A stretch of 45,912 nucleotides of DNA. Origin: a virus. The stretch is from positions 1 through 45,912 of the IMG/VR virus record IMGVR_UViG_3300032085_001567; one strand, written 5' to 3'. Below, in pieces: positions 24,189 through 31,985 of this stretch. Below the pieces are notes generated by a model that searched no databases, was not told the DNA's origin, and saw only the letters and a list, made by a program, of their open reading frames with translations. The stretch's first letter is position 1. The number at the start of each line of letters is the position of its first letter. The position numbers and the translations under genes are program-made.

Positions 24189-26243
24189 ATGCCACAAGCA
24201 CTTGCTGGGGCTATCCTCCCCTATGTCATCAGTGCCATGGGCGCGCTTGGCTTTAGCTCTGCTGCGATCATCGCGTCGGCGGTCGCTATTTCGACTGGCC
24301 TTGCTTATTTGGCGATTGGTGCGGCAGCTTATCTGCTGAGCGCGGCATTCAAGCCCCCTACGCCGGAAACGCCGAAGCCCGAGGACGGGAAGTATAACCT
24401 CAAGCAGGCTGTCCCGCCGCTGGTCTATGTGCTGGGCAAGGTTAAGAAGGGTGGCGACTATGTCTTTCTGGAGGAAAAGGGCGGCACCGCTTATCACATT
24501 ACGGTTTGGGCCGCGCACCACATCAAGGGCTTTACGGAGCACTGGCTGCACGATGAAAAAGTGACGCTGAACGGCAGCGGCGTTGTCACCAGCCCCAGCC
24601 ATTTTAGCTCTAAAGTTCGCCTGTTCTGGCGTCACGGGTTCGCTGCCTCGACCGCTTACAGCCATATCGTTTCGGCCTTTCCATCGATATGGACCAGCGG
24701 CCATCGCGGCGATGGGCTGGCAACCGTTGCTATGAATGTCTCCTCGGTCGCGGCAGAGAGCTATCAGAAGGTTTTTCCCTTCGGCATGCCGCAGCACACG
24801 GCTGTCGGCGAGGGGCACGATCAGCTTATCGACCCCCGCACCGACACAGCGGGCTATTCGACCAATCTGGCGATCTTTCGCTATTGGCACCTGACACACC
24901 CGGTCGGCGGAAAGCTCACCCGTGACGACATGCACGACGATGACTGGGGCAACGCCGCGGACGTGTGCGACGAAGACGTAACCAACCGCACAGGTGGCAC
25001 CGAAAAGCGCTATCACGGCGGGTTGTGGTTCCGAGCGAATAACGACCCGGTGCAAGTTGGTCGCGTCATGGATCAGGCCGCCGAACTCGTGCTTTACGAG
25101 CGCGCTGACGGCAAGGTTGGGGTTCACGCCGGCGAGTATGTCGAGCCAGACGTTCGGCTGACGGCCAACGACATTATCTCGCTCAGTTATGATCCGAACA
25201 AGCGCCGGTCCACCAATGTTCTGGCCGTGCGCGGTCGCTACACAGACCCCGGCAAGGGATGGGTAACGGCTGACGCTGCCATTTATGGCGTGCCGTATCC
25301 GACCGATGATGAGCGCACCAAGACAATCGAGAACCAGGCGGTTCAAAAGCACAACCATATGGCCCGCATGCAAAAGCTGGCCTTCATCAGGGCCAATGCG
25401 CCACGGGTGCGGATTGTGGCTCATTACGAACCCGCTCGGCAGGTTCCGTATCGCCGGTTCATCAAGGTCCACCTGCCGACCAAGCTATCCGAGGCGGTGA
25501 TTGAGATTACCGGCCGCCCGTCGCTGTCGCTGCGCAATCTGACCTATGAATTCGAGGGCATTGTTGTGCCTGCGAATATGTATGCCTTCAATGCCGCGAC
25601 GGAAGAGGGCGCGCCCGGCGAAAACATCACTCCGGTTGCGCGTGAAGACGTGCCTGCGCCGGAGGGTTTTGGCGTCACGATCCAGACGGAAACCGTAAGC
25701 GGCGGAAGTTCCGCGGCGTTCGGCGAGGCAACGGTCAGTTTTCAAAACGAGACATTCCAGTACGAGCTCGAATGGCAAAAAACGTCCGGTGGCGAAATCC
25801 AGCAAACGCTTGGCGTGGTCGAGGAACTGACCGTCCGCACGCTCTATCTGGCGGATGGTGTCGAATACCGCTTTCGGGCCAGAACTTGGTCCGCAGGGAC
25901 GGCTTCAGAATGGACCGATTATATCATTCGCACAGCAACAGCAGACCCTACCGTACCCGGCGCACCCGGAACGGTCAGCGCTGTTGGTGGGACTGGCGAT
26001 ATCGCGTTCGAATGGACCGCCCCGAACAGCGCAAACTATTTCGGCGCACGGCTCTACATCAACACGATCGACAGCTTTGGCAGCGCTACGCTGATCGGAA
26101 CTGAGTACGGTGCACCAAGCGCCGTTGATGGAGCGACAATCGCAGGCATCGCGCCCGACAGCTACTACGGCTGGGTCGTGTCCATAAACGGATCGGGCGT
26201 CGAAAGCTCACCCACACCTACCGGGCTTGTAACGGTCACCTAA
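24189..26243 (+). CDS. Central tail fibre / host specificity protein (J-like)
   Basis: The 684-residue protein begins with a hydrophobic region (residues 5-52) and then the tail-tip core common to lambda J-type proteins of alphaproteobacterial phages (PPLVYVLGKVKKGGDYVFLEE). The C-terminal 200 residues are beta-rich, with two fibronectin-III-like repeats (YRFRARTWSAGTASEW and YYGWVVSINGSGVES). It forms the tail tip and contacts the host. An intrinsic terminator follows. Confidence 0.82.
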   Translation: MPQALAGAILPYVISAMGALGFSSAAIIASAVAISTGLAYLAIGAAAYLLSAAFKPPTPETPKPEDGKYNLKQAVPPLVYVLGKVKKGGDYVFLEEKGGTAYHITVWAAHHIKGFTEHWLHDEKVTLNGSGVVTSPSHFSSKVRLFWRHGFAASTAYSHIVSAFPSIWTSGHRGDGLATVAMNVSSVAAESYQKVFPFGMPQHTAVGEGHDQLIDPRTDTAGYSTNLAIFRYWHLTHPVGGKLTRDDMHDDDWGNAADVCDEDVTNRTGGTEKRYHGGLWFRANNDPVQVGRVMDQAAELVLYERADGKVGVHAGEYVEPDVRLTANDIISLSYDPNKRRSTNVLAVRGRYTDPGKGWVTADAAIYGVPYPTDDERTKTIENQAVQKHNHMARMQKLAFIRANAPRVRIVAHYEPARQVPYRRFIKVHLPTKLSEAVIEITGRPSLSLRNLTYEFEGIVVPANMYAFNAATEEGAPGENITPVAREDVPAPEGFGVTIQTETVSGGSSAAFGEATVSFQNETFQYELEWQKTSGGEIQQTLGVVEELTVRTLYLADGVEYRFRARTWSAGTASEWTDYIIRTATADPTVPGAPGTVSAVGGTGDIAFEWTAPNSANYFGARLYINTIDSFGSATLIGTEYGAPSAVDGATIAGIAPDSYYGWVVSINGSGVESSPTPTGLVTVT

Positions 26244-26266
26244 CCTTCCGCACCATTTCGTTGCGC

Positions 26267-26294
26267 GGCCCCTTTCGAGGGGCCTTTTCTTTTG
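26267..26294 (+). terminator. Intrinsic terminator before tailspike gene
   Basis: GGCCCCT, loop TTCG, AGGGGCC (26267-26284), then TTTTCTTTT. A strong stem with a stable UUCG-type loop and a good T tract. The Shine-Dalgarno of the tailspike gene follows directly. Confidence 0.85.
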
Positions 26295-26303
26295 GAGAAC
26301 ACT

Positions 26304-28748
26304 ATGGCTTTGACGCCCCGTTCGGTCTTTCGCCGCTTTGTCACCGATGGCGTTTCGTCCAGCGGTAAGCACAAACCGTCCAAGGATGAAATCATCCAGC
26401 TTCTGAATACTCTCTTGGGCGTGTCGCGTGGTGGGTGGGTCGTTGCTGCGACAAAGTCTGCGCTGGACGGCATCACGCCTGAGAACAGCACCGACGGCGG
26501 TGTGGTTCTGGATGACGCCACGGCCAGCAACAATGGCTACTATCAGCGCTCGGGCAGCACCTGGGTTCGGGAGCGTGGCTTCCCCGATACCTTTGCGCAA
26601 CTCGTGGACATCGCTGGAACCGCCAATGCCGTAACTGCCGGCGTGAGCGCCGGCGTTTCGCCGGCCGATATCTCGCTTTTCCAGTTCACGCCTGAATCGA
26701 GCAATACCGGCGCCATGACGCTCTCGATTGCAGGCGGCACGGTCAAGCCTCTTGTCGCGTTCGATGGAACAGCACTGGCTGCAGGCTATGTGCAGGCCGG
26801 CGCTCCGGTGCTGTTCTATGATGATGGCGAGGGCAATTACCGCCTGTTTCTCGATCATCGCTTTCAGTTGCTTTCGGCAGAGACGCTGGCGGCGCGAGAT
26901 ACGGCGGTTGAGGCGCGGGGCAAGTCCGAAGAATGGGCCGAAAAGCCCGAAGACGAGGAAGTCGAGCCTGGCAGGTATTCTGCGCTGCATCATGCGGCGA
27001 AGTCGGCAGACTCGGCCGCTGCCGCGGGGCAAATCGTCCTGACCGATGTGAAAGATTTCGGTCTGATCGTTGATAGCTACGCCGATGCGGAAACGCTTCT
27101 GCCGTCGCTGCCGGAGGGGCAGAATGTGCAGGTAACGGCGGACGAAACCCTGGGTAATGCAAGGGTGGCTTATTCGGTGATTTCGTCGGCGCTTTCGATC
27201 GTCGAAATCGGCTCGATTTCCACACCGACTGCATTGTTCGCTTCGACCAAGACGTATTTGGGGCCGGTTGGTCAAATCCTGAGCGCTGGCAACCACCGTT
27301 ATGCGATTGCCGATCCGGGGGCGTCGGATCATCACCGCACCAATGCGGGCGGGGTGAAGTTTTACGTCTTTTCGTCATTCGGAGCAGATGGCACGGTATT
27401 TGATGCCGACGCATTCGGGGCTCTTGGCGAGGCTGACGATCAGCCGACATTGCAAGCCGCCATTGATGTAATTGAGGCGAATGGCGGCGGCACGCTACGC
27501 CTTGCGCAGAATGTCAATGTCGCCACGCCTCTGCAGGTGACGGGGAGCCGCGTTCGGATTGATGGTTATGGCGTTCGATCAGAAAACGATGGTCCCGTAA
27601 AGATCACCAAGGCTAGCGGATTTACTGGTGATGCCGCGGTGATCGTGGGCAATGGCACAGACACCGTGACTGGATTTGAGGCGTCCCACATTTTTGTCGA
27701 TGGGAACAGTCAGGAGGGTGATGGTTGGATATTCCAGAAGATCAGCACCCTCACGCTCGATGAAGTCATGTCACAGTACAATGAGGGCTGGGGCATGGTG
27801 TTCGACGGCACATGGATTACCAAGGCTACGGGCTGCTCGACGCGCTTTAATGGCGTGAGTGAGGTTGGTGGTGGCGGTGTCTTGCTGCGTTGCGACATTC
27901 GGGCCGTGTCCAACTTCTGGGCACTTAGCTGGGTTTCAAACCAGAACAACAACCACAACATGCTTTGGACGGCCAACGATGCGGATGCCCACTCGCGCCC
28001 AGTCGGAATTTACTTTTACGGCGGCATCCTTGAACTGCCGCAGGATGGCGAGGACACCACGGCTCTTGTCGAAATCCAGGCGTGCGACAGATCGGCTTTC
28101 TTCGGGGTGCATTTCCCGCAGGAAATCGACGTGGCCGCGCCTTCGATTATTCTCGGCTCCGACAGCGCGATCCATAACATCGATGGCTTGGCCTTCAACT
28201 CATGCTATTTCCAGCACAATGAGGCCGGCGCGTTCGCAGTCGTGACAAAGGATAATATCGACAACGTCACGTTCGTTTGCCCGATCGACAGCACGATAAC
28301 GTCGAAGTTCCTCGATGCCACACTGACGACCACTGGCAAGATTATGATAATCGGGGGTGACGTTGACCCCAGCTTGATCACGGACCCCAATGGCGTGGTC
28401 AGTGCGCTTGGTGGATTCGGCGTCCAAATAGGGCTAGTGTACGGCACGGGCGGCGGTCAGCTTCTGATCGATCCGCGCAAGGCCAGCACTACCGTCAAAG
28501 TGGCCTCACGCGATGCAAGCGGAACCGAACGGTCGTTCAACCTCGGCACAGGCACGGACAGAAACCTACTGACGCTGAACGATATTTTCTTGCGGTCGAT
28601 CCCCCAAGCTTCAGCGCCGACAAACCCAAATACCGGAACGCTTGCGATTGCTGATCGGGTGAATTGGGACCCTGCATCTGTGGGGTCTGGGACCGCCTAT
28701 GTGGTTTGGTATAACGGATCGGCTTGGCGGCGAATTAACGAGCAGTAG
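26304..28748 (+). CDS. Tailspike with right-handed beta-helix
   Basis: I use the ATG at 26304, correctly spaced from GGAGAA. The 814-residue protein has an N-terminal attachment part (to about residue 210). From about residue 365 it has the pectate-lyase-3-type opening VFDADAFGALGEADDQPTLQAA, followed by many short strands typical of a right-handed beta-helix. The C-terminal end (GTAYVVWYNGSAWRRI) resembles a trimerisation or binding tip. Such tailspikes bind and often cleave surface polysaccharide. A depolymerase activity is inferred; catalytic residues were not located. Confidence 0.82.
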   Translation: MALTPRSVFRRFVTDGVSSSGKHKPSKDEIIQLLNTLLGVSRGGWVVAATKSALDGITPENSTDGGVVLDDATASNNGYYQRSGSTWVRERGFPDTFAQLVDIAGTANAVTAGVSAGVSPADISLFQFTPESSNTGAMTLSIAGGTVKPLVAFDGTALAAGYVQAGAPVLFYDDGEGNYRLFLDHRFQLLSAETLAARDTAVEARGKSEEWAEKPEDEEVEPGRYSALHHAAKSADSAAAAGQIVLTDVKDFGLIVDSYADAETLLPSLPEGQNVQVTADETLGNARVAYSVISSALSIVEIGSISTPTALFASTKTYLGPVGQILSAGNHRYAIADPGASDHHRTNAGGVKFYVFSSFGADGTVFDADAFGALGEADDQPTLQAAIDVIEANGGGTLRLAQNVNVATPLQVTGSRVRIDGYGVRSENDGPVKITKASGFTGDAAVIVGNGTDTVTGFEASHIFVDGNSQEGDGWIFQKISTLTLDEVMSQYNEGWGMVFDGTWITKATGCSTRFNGVSEVGGGGVLLRCDIRAVSNFWALSWVSNQNNNHNMLWTANDADAHSRPVGIYFYGGILELPQDGEDTTALVEIQACDRSAFFGVHFPQEIDVAAPSIILGSDSAIHNIDGLAFNSCYFQHNEAGAFAVVTKDNIDNVTFVCPIDSTITSKFLDATLTTTGKIMIIGGDVDPSLITDPNGVVSALGGFGVQIGLVYGTGGGQLLIDPRKASTTVKVASRDASGTERSFNLGTGTDRNLLTLNDIFLRSIPQASAPTNPNTGTLAIADRVNWDPASVGSGTAYVVWYNGSAWRRINEQ

Positions 28749-28752
28749 GGCG

Positions 28753-28926
28753 CTATGCCTTATCAGAAGCCAGTTCTCGAGCGCCGCCTTCATCCTCTGG
28801 AACCGGGCCGCGACCACCGGCTGTGAACATCAAAACCCCAATTGTCGCAGCGGCGCCGAACATCGTGCCGCCGATAAAGATCAAGAGTGCCATGCGAGCC
28901 ATCCCAAAAGTTGTTTGCGACGGCAT
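28753..28926 (-). CDS. 57-residue antisense small membrane protein
   Basis: Read from the minus strand ATG at 28926 this gives 57 residues with a membrane segment (MALLIFIGGTMFGAAATIGVLMF) and a hydrophilic acidic C-terminus (PVPEDEGGARELASDK). It is too short for a 60-residue ORF cut-off. No good Shine-Dalgarno was seen, and internal ATGs at residues 9 and 12 are alternatives. It is the second gene found antisense to the late operon, between tailspike and endolysin. Function unknown; a moron or lysis accessory is possible. Confidence 0.5.
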   Translation of the reverse strand: MPSQTTFGMARMALLIFIGGTMFGAAATIGVLMFTAGGRGPVPEDEGGARELASDKA

Positions 28927-29107
28927 TTTTGAGGGGCGTGTTGATAAATGTCAAGAAAGACGCGGTTTGTTGGGTCAATCTTGTGCGGCGCCGGCTGCTG
29001 GGTGCAACAGCAACCGACGCCTTACCACGATTGTCGCGACACATGTGGTGGCCCCGCATAGCATGTAGTCAATCTTTACGGTAGCCCCTCGAGCGCATAC
29101 CTAACCA
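28927..29107 (-). promoter_or_regulatory. Non-coding spacer with weak leftward promoter candidate
   Basis: No convincing gene is seen. On the minus strand TTGACA (28954-28949) lies 17 bases before CAAAAA (28931-28926). The -35 is perfect but the -10 is poor, and it would start transcription within the 57-residue gene, close to its internal ATGs. This is the only promoter candidate for that gene. Confidence 0.3.
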
Positions 29108-29127
29108 GCCGCCTTCGGGCGGCTTTT
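29108..29127 (+). terminator. Intrinsic terminator before lysis genes
   Basis: GCCGCC, loop TTCG, GGCGGC (29108-29123), then TTTT. A compact stem with a stable tetraloop. It separates the tailspike transcript from the lysis cassette. Confidence 0.75.
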
Positions 29128-29150
29128 CATGCCCATCAACAGGTGAACCA

Positions 29151-30122
29151 ATGAACTTCGTTGGAACGGGGCGCCGCCTTGCGCAGGGCGACGTTGGCGA
29201 TGCTGCGCGCGCCATCGGAATCGAGACGGCGGTGCTTTTGGCCTTTATCGAGGTCGAGGCGGCGGGCAGGGGGTTCGATGGCAAGAACCGGCCCAAGATG
29301 CTTTTCGAGCCGCATGTGTTCTATCGCAACCTTTCGGGCGCGCTGCGCGATCGGGCCGTGGCGCTGGGGCTGGCCTACGCCAAATGGCGGTCGGGGAATT
29401 ATCCCAGCGACAGCTATCCCCGCCTGACGCAAGCTGTCGGCATCGCAAAAGAACCGGGCTTGAAATCGGCATCGTACGGGCTGCCGCAGATCCTCGGTGA
29501 GAACCACCGGGCGGCGGGGTTCGCATCGGCCGAGGCGATGGTCAAGACCATGATGCAAGGCGAGCGTGAGCAGCTGCTGGCCATGGTGACGCTGCTCAAG
29601 GATTGGGGGCTTGATGCCCTATTGCGCGGCAAGGATTTCACAAAGCCCGAAAGCTGGGTGCCGGCGGTCAAGCGCTACAATGGCTCGGGATACGCCACGC
29701 ACAATTATCATGGCCGGATCGCTGCTGCCTATATCAAGCACACCCAGGGCGAGCGCATGACCCCGCCGGCAACCTCCGTTCTCGTTTCGGGGATGAAGGG
29801 CGAGGCGGTTCACAATCTGCAGGCCGATCTTGCCGCGCTGGGGTTCGACCCTGGTCCTGTCGATGGGCGCTTCGGTCCATCCACAGATGCAGCGGTGCGC
29901 GCATTCCAATCGGCTGGCGGGCTCAAGGTCGATGGCAAGGTTGGCCCCGCCACGCTCAAGGCCCTTGCCGCCGCTCTCGAAACTCAGGACGGCGACAAGT
30001 CTCCCGCCCCACCCGAATGGCCCGAGACGCGCAAACCCCGCTCTCCGATCAAATCTGGCGGTCTTATCGCCATCCTCGTAGGGGCCGCCATCTTGGTGGC
30101 CTTTTTCATTTTTGGACACTGA
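29151..30122 (+). CDS. Endolysin: N-acetylmuramidase + PG-binding + C-terminal TM
   Basis: The 323-residue protein has an N-acetylmuramidase domain (about residues 10-195; early Glu in AFIEVEAAGRGFDGKNRPKML, then SYGLPQILGENHRAAGF). A peptidoglycan-binding_1 domain follows near 208-270 (GEAVHNLQADLAALGFDPG). After a Pro-rich linker there is a hydrophobic C-terminal segment, GGLIAILVGAAILVAFFIF (about 302-320). It degrades the cell wall at lysis. The C-terminal membrane anchor is unusual for an endolysin and may hold it at the inner membrane until holin triggering (inference). AGGTGA precedes the ATG. Confidence 0.88.
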   Translation: MNFVGTGRRLAQGDVGDAARAIGIETAVLLAFIEVEAAGRGFDGKNRPKMLFEPHVFYRNLSGALRDRAVALGLAYAKWRSGNYPSDSYPRLTQAVGIAKEPGLKSASYGLPQILGENHRAAGFASAEAMVKTMMQGEREQLLAMVTLLKDWGLDALLRGKDFTKPESWVPAVKRYNGSGYATHNYHGRIAAAYIKHTQGERMTPPATSVLVSGMKGEAVHNLQADLAALGFDPGPVDGRFGPSTDAAVRAFQSAGGLKVDGKVGPATLKALAAALETQDGDKSPAPPEWPETRKPRSPIKSGGLIAILVGAAILVAFFIFGH

Positions 30123-30137
30123 AAAAAGGAAATCACC

Positions 30138-30494
30138 ATGTTCTCGTTTCTCGCCGGTCTGGCCGGCAATGTTGTTCTGGGCTGGGCAGGTCGCCGCGTC
30201 GTTGAGGTCGGCGGATGGCTCACCACCATCATCGGCTTTATCGCGATGCTGCCTCCGGAGCATCAGGACACGCTCACCGCGCTTCTGATGGGGCAGGGCG
30301 GCGGCCTGTCGATCGCGGCCTACTTCGGCCTTGCGGCCTACCTCTGGTCCCAGATCATGAGCTTCCGCTCCACTGTGCGGCCCCACGTCACCACGAGCAC
30401 CAAGAGGAAGCTCAACGTGCCGGTTCTGACTGAGGAACAGGCGCGATCGATGACGGGGTACTCTGGTCCCATCGTAGATCGGTCTCGCCGCTGA
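30138..30494 (+). CDS. Holin-like membrane protein
   Basis: The 118-residue protein has hydrophobic segments near residues 3-16, 25-40 (GGWLTTIIGFIAML) and 50-72 (GGGLSIAAYFGLAAYLW), then a basic hydrophilic C-terminus. Placement directly after the endolysin, 15 bases downstream with GGAAAT as Shine-Dalgarno, supports a holin role. The family is not identified more closely. Confidence 0.7.
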   Translation: MFSFLAGLAGNVVLGWAGRRVVEVGGWLTTIIGFIAMLPPEHQDTLTALLMGQGGGLSIAAYFGLAAYLWSQIMSFRSTVRPHVTTSTKRKLNVPVLTEEQARSMTGYSGPIVDRSRR

Positions 30495-30555
30495 CACTCG
30501 CCGGTCGCGCTTCACGGCACGGCCCGCCTTCTACTCCAGAGTTCGCCGGGGCCAA

Positions 30556-30921
30556 ATGACTGACGACACCACCCAAAGAGATATCGGCCGCCTTGAGGGA
30601 AAAGTTGATGCTCTGATCAAGGCCGTCGAGGAACAAGGCCGGCAGTCCAGCGCAAGCCGGAAAGCCCTCTATGAGCGCGTCGGGGCGATCGAGTCCGACA
30701 TCAAGATCAGCGCAGGTATAGATGTTCAGGTTCGGCAAAGGCTCGATGCTTTCGAGATACGCATCGACCAAGAGATAAAGCCCACGATTGACGAGGTGAA
30801 GCGCTGGAAAATCACCGGTATGACAGTGCTGTCCATGGTCGGCATAGCGGGGGCATCGCTCGGGGCGTTCATCATGTGGGGCTGGGAGGTGATCATCAGC
30901 AAGTGGAACGGTGGGCCATGA
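30556..30921 (+). CDS. Coiled-coil protein with C-terminal TM (lysis accessory)
   Basis: The 121-residue protein has heptad-like helices through residues 8-80 (GRLEGKVDALIKAVEEQ) and one membrane helix near 93-113 (MTVLSMVGIAGASLGAFIMWGW). Layout resembles DUF1515 or XhlA-type proteins found in phage lysis cassettes. A role with holin or in membrane disruption is inferred from context. Confidence 0.7.
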   Translation: MTDDTTQRDIGRLEGKVDALIKAVEEQGRQSSASRKALYERVGAIESDIKISAGIDVQVRQRLDAFEIRIDQEIKPTIDEVKRWKITGMTVLSMVGIAGASLGAFIMWGWEVIISKWNGGP

Positions 30922-31088
30922 TCACCTGCCCATGCTGCCAGCGCGAGGTTGAGGACTGGCGCCCATGGAAGGTCTCGGGCCGCTTGCTCATCACATGGCA
31001 CTGCAAGGGCGTTGCCTACACTGCGGAGGCCGATTTCGTCGTCACCGTCATTCGCGAGGGCCTGCGCCTCATTCGTCCGGTTGACTGA
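30918..31088 (+). CDS. 56-residue CxCC protein
   Basis: The ATG at 30918 overlaps the previous stop (ATGA). The 56-residue product begins MITCPCCQREVEDW and has one later Cys, so a zinc site is possible but incomplete. It is the last gene of the late operon. Its 3' end overlaps the convergent leftward gene by 20 bases. Confidence 0.5.
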   Translation: MITCPCCQREVEDWRPWKVSGRLLITWHCKGVAYTAEADFVVTVIREGLRLIRPVD

Positions 31089-31236
31089 TCTCCATATCGG
31101 CCCGTCGCAGGTTCTGGGCCAATGAGAGTAGGGCGGCATAAACCGTCTCCCGGTCCCATCCTGCCTCTATGGCTGTGTCGATCGCCTGCCTGATGTCGCG
31201 CTCCATGGCTTCCTCACAAGCCAGCACATCATCCAT
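31069..31236 (-). CDS. 55-residue protein, paralogue of the next gene's C-terminus
   Basis: A minus-strand gene with a perfect AGGAGG Shine-Dalgarno before its ATG at 31236. The product (DIRQAIDTAIEAGWDRETVY ... ) matches the C-terminal part of the upstream neighbour, which has HIRQTAFKAGWEPEAIYAAI. This suggests a duplication followed by truncation. It is the last gene of the leftward operon and is too short for usual cut-offs. Function unknown. Confidence 0.7.
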   Translation of the reverse strand: MDDVLACEEAMERDIRQAIDTAIEAGWDRETVYAALLSLAQNLRRADMEISQPDE

Positions 31237-31245
31237 TCCCGCCTC

Positions 31246-31662
31246 CTATCTTTCGCCGCGCGGGCCTCTCCCCATGGCCTTACGGTCAAACTCTGCCATG
31301 TCATCGGTCCATTTGTGAATAGCGGCGTAGATCGCTTCTGGTTCCCATCCGGCCTTGAACGCGGTCTGGCGAATATGGGCCAGCGATCCGGCTATCGCAT
31401 CGAGGCACGCATCGGGCAGGGCTTCGGTATCATCTGGCGGGGGCTGGATCGTCATGTTGGCAATAAAGCTCTCCCGCTCATCCTCCAGCACCAGAAGTTT
31501 CCCCACGGCCTCTTTCACGAGCTTGCGCAGCGCAACATAGTCCTGCCATGCCTCCGGGGTGGCCTTGCGGTGCTCCTCGGCCTTCCTGCGGGCCAGCTCG
31601 AGCTTGGTCACGAACTCGCTGGGTACTCTGTTGCCGATGGTCCATAGGCGATCTTCTGGCAT
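31246..31662 (-). CDS. Hypothetical helical protein
   Basis: A 138-residue charged helical protein at the end of the leftward genes. The C-terminal 45 residues share the IRQ-AGW-E-YAA pattern with the smaller downstream gene. The N-terminal 70 residues are Lys/Glu-rich and may form a coiled coil. The gene lies between attP and the late operon end, a place where lysogeny-expressed cargo is often found. No family was recognised. Confidence 0.65.
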   Translation of the reverse strand: MPEDRLWTIGNRVPSEFVTKLELARRKAEEHRKATPEAWQDYVALRKLVKEAVGKLLVLEDERESFIANMTIQPPPDDTEALPDACLDAIAGSLAHIRQTAFKAGWEPEAIYAAIHKWTDDMAEFDRKAMGRGPRGER

Positions 31663-31806
31663 GGAGCGTGTCCTCCGTCCTCTGTCGTGGCTCAGGACGG
31701 GCGTTTATGCCATGGGCGGCACTGTGGGCGCTAGGAGATGTTTCGACGCTGTGTGAGAACGTCTGGCGAACCTGTTTTGCACAACGCGGAAAATGTTGTG
31801 CAACTC

Positions 31807-31835
31807 TTCCCAAATCAGAAACCCGAAAGTATAGG
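31807..31835 (+). promoter_or_regulatory. Candidate promoter for the tRNA-Leu half
   Basis: TTCCCA (31807-31812), a 17-base spacer and TATAGG (31830-31835) would start transcription near 31842, about seven bases before the first tRNA base. Each hexamer matches four of six consensus bases. In a lysogen this promoter would drive the restored tRNA gene. Confidence 0.45.
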
Positions 31836-31848
31836 GAATGCCTGCGTT

Positions 31849-31889
31849 GCGGGCGTGGTGGAATGGTAGACACACAGGACTTAAAATCC
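31849..31889 (+). tRNA. tRNA-Leu(UAA) 5' half (attP core, not a full tRNA)
   Basis: The segment starts with acceptor strand GCGGGCG, then the leucine-type D arm GGTGGAATGGTAGACAC, then the anticodon loop CTTAAAA (anticodon UAA) and part of the anticodon stem (TCC). After 31889 the expected complementary stem and the 3' half are missing, so this is a fragment carried by the phage for integration into a host tRNA-Leu gene. It is the 5' half, whereas phages usually carry the 3' end. Confidence 0.8.
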
Positions 31890-31985
31890 GTGTTCTGATC
31901 TGCTTAAAGTCCAGCAATTCCGGTCGCCTCAGCAAATCGGTTGTGTAACTCGTTCCGTATTTGTCCGACCGAAAACGATGCAATC

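Noticed and set aside
24117-25472. A 451-codon minus-strand frame opposite the tail fibre gene
   Set aside because: It is a shadow of the J-like gene; composition is unlike the other proteins and no start signal was found.
31849-31985. A complete functional tRNA gene
   Set aside because: Only the 5' half is present; the T arm, the 3' acceptor strand and the distal anticodon stem are missing.
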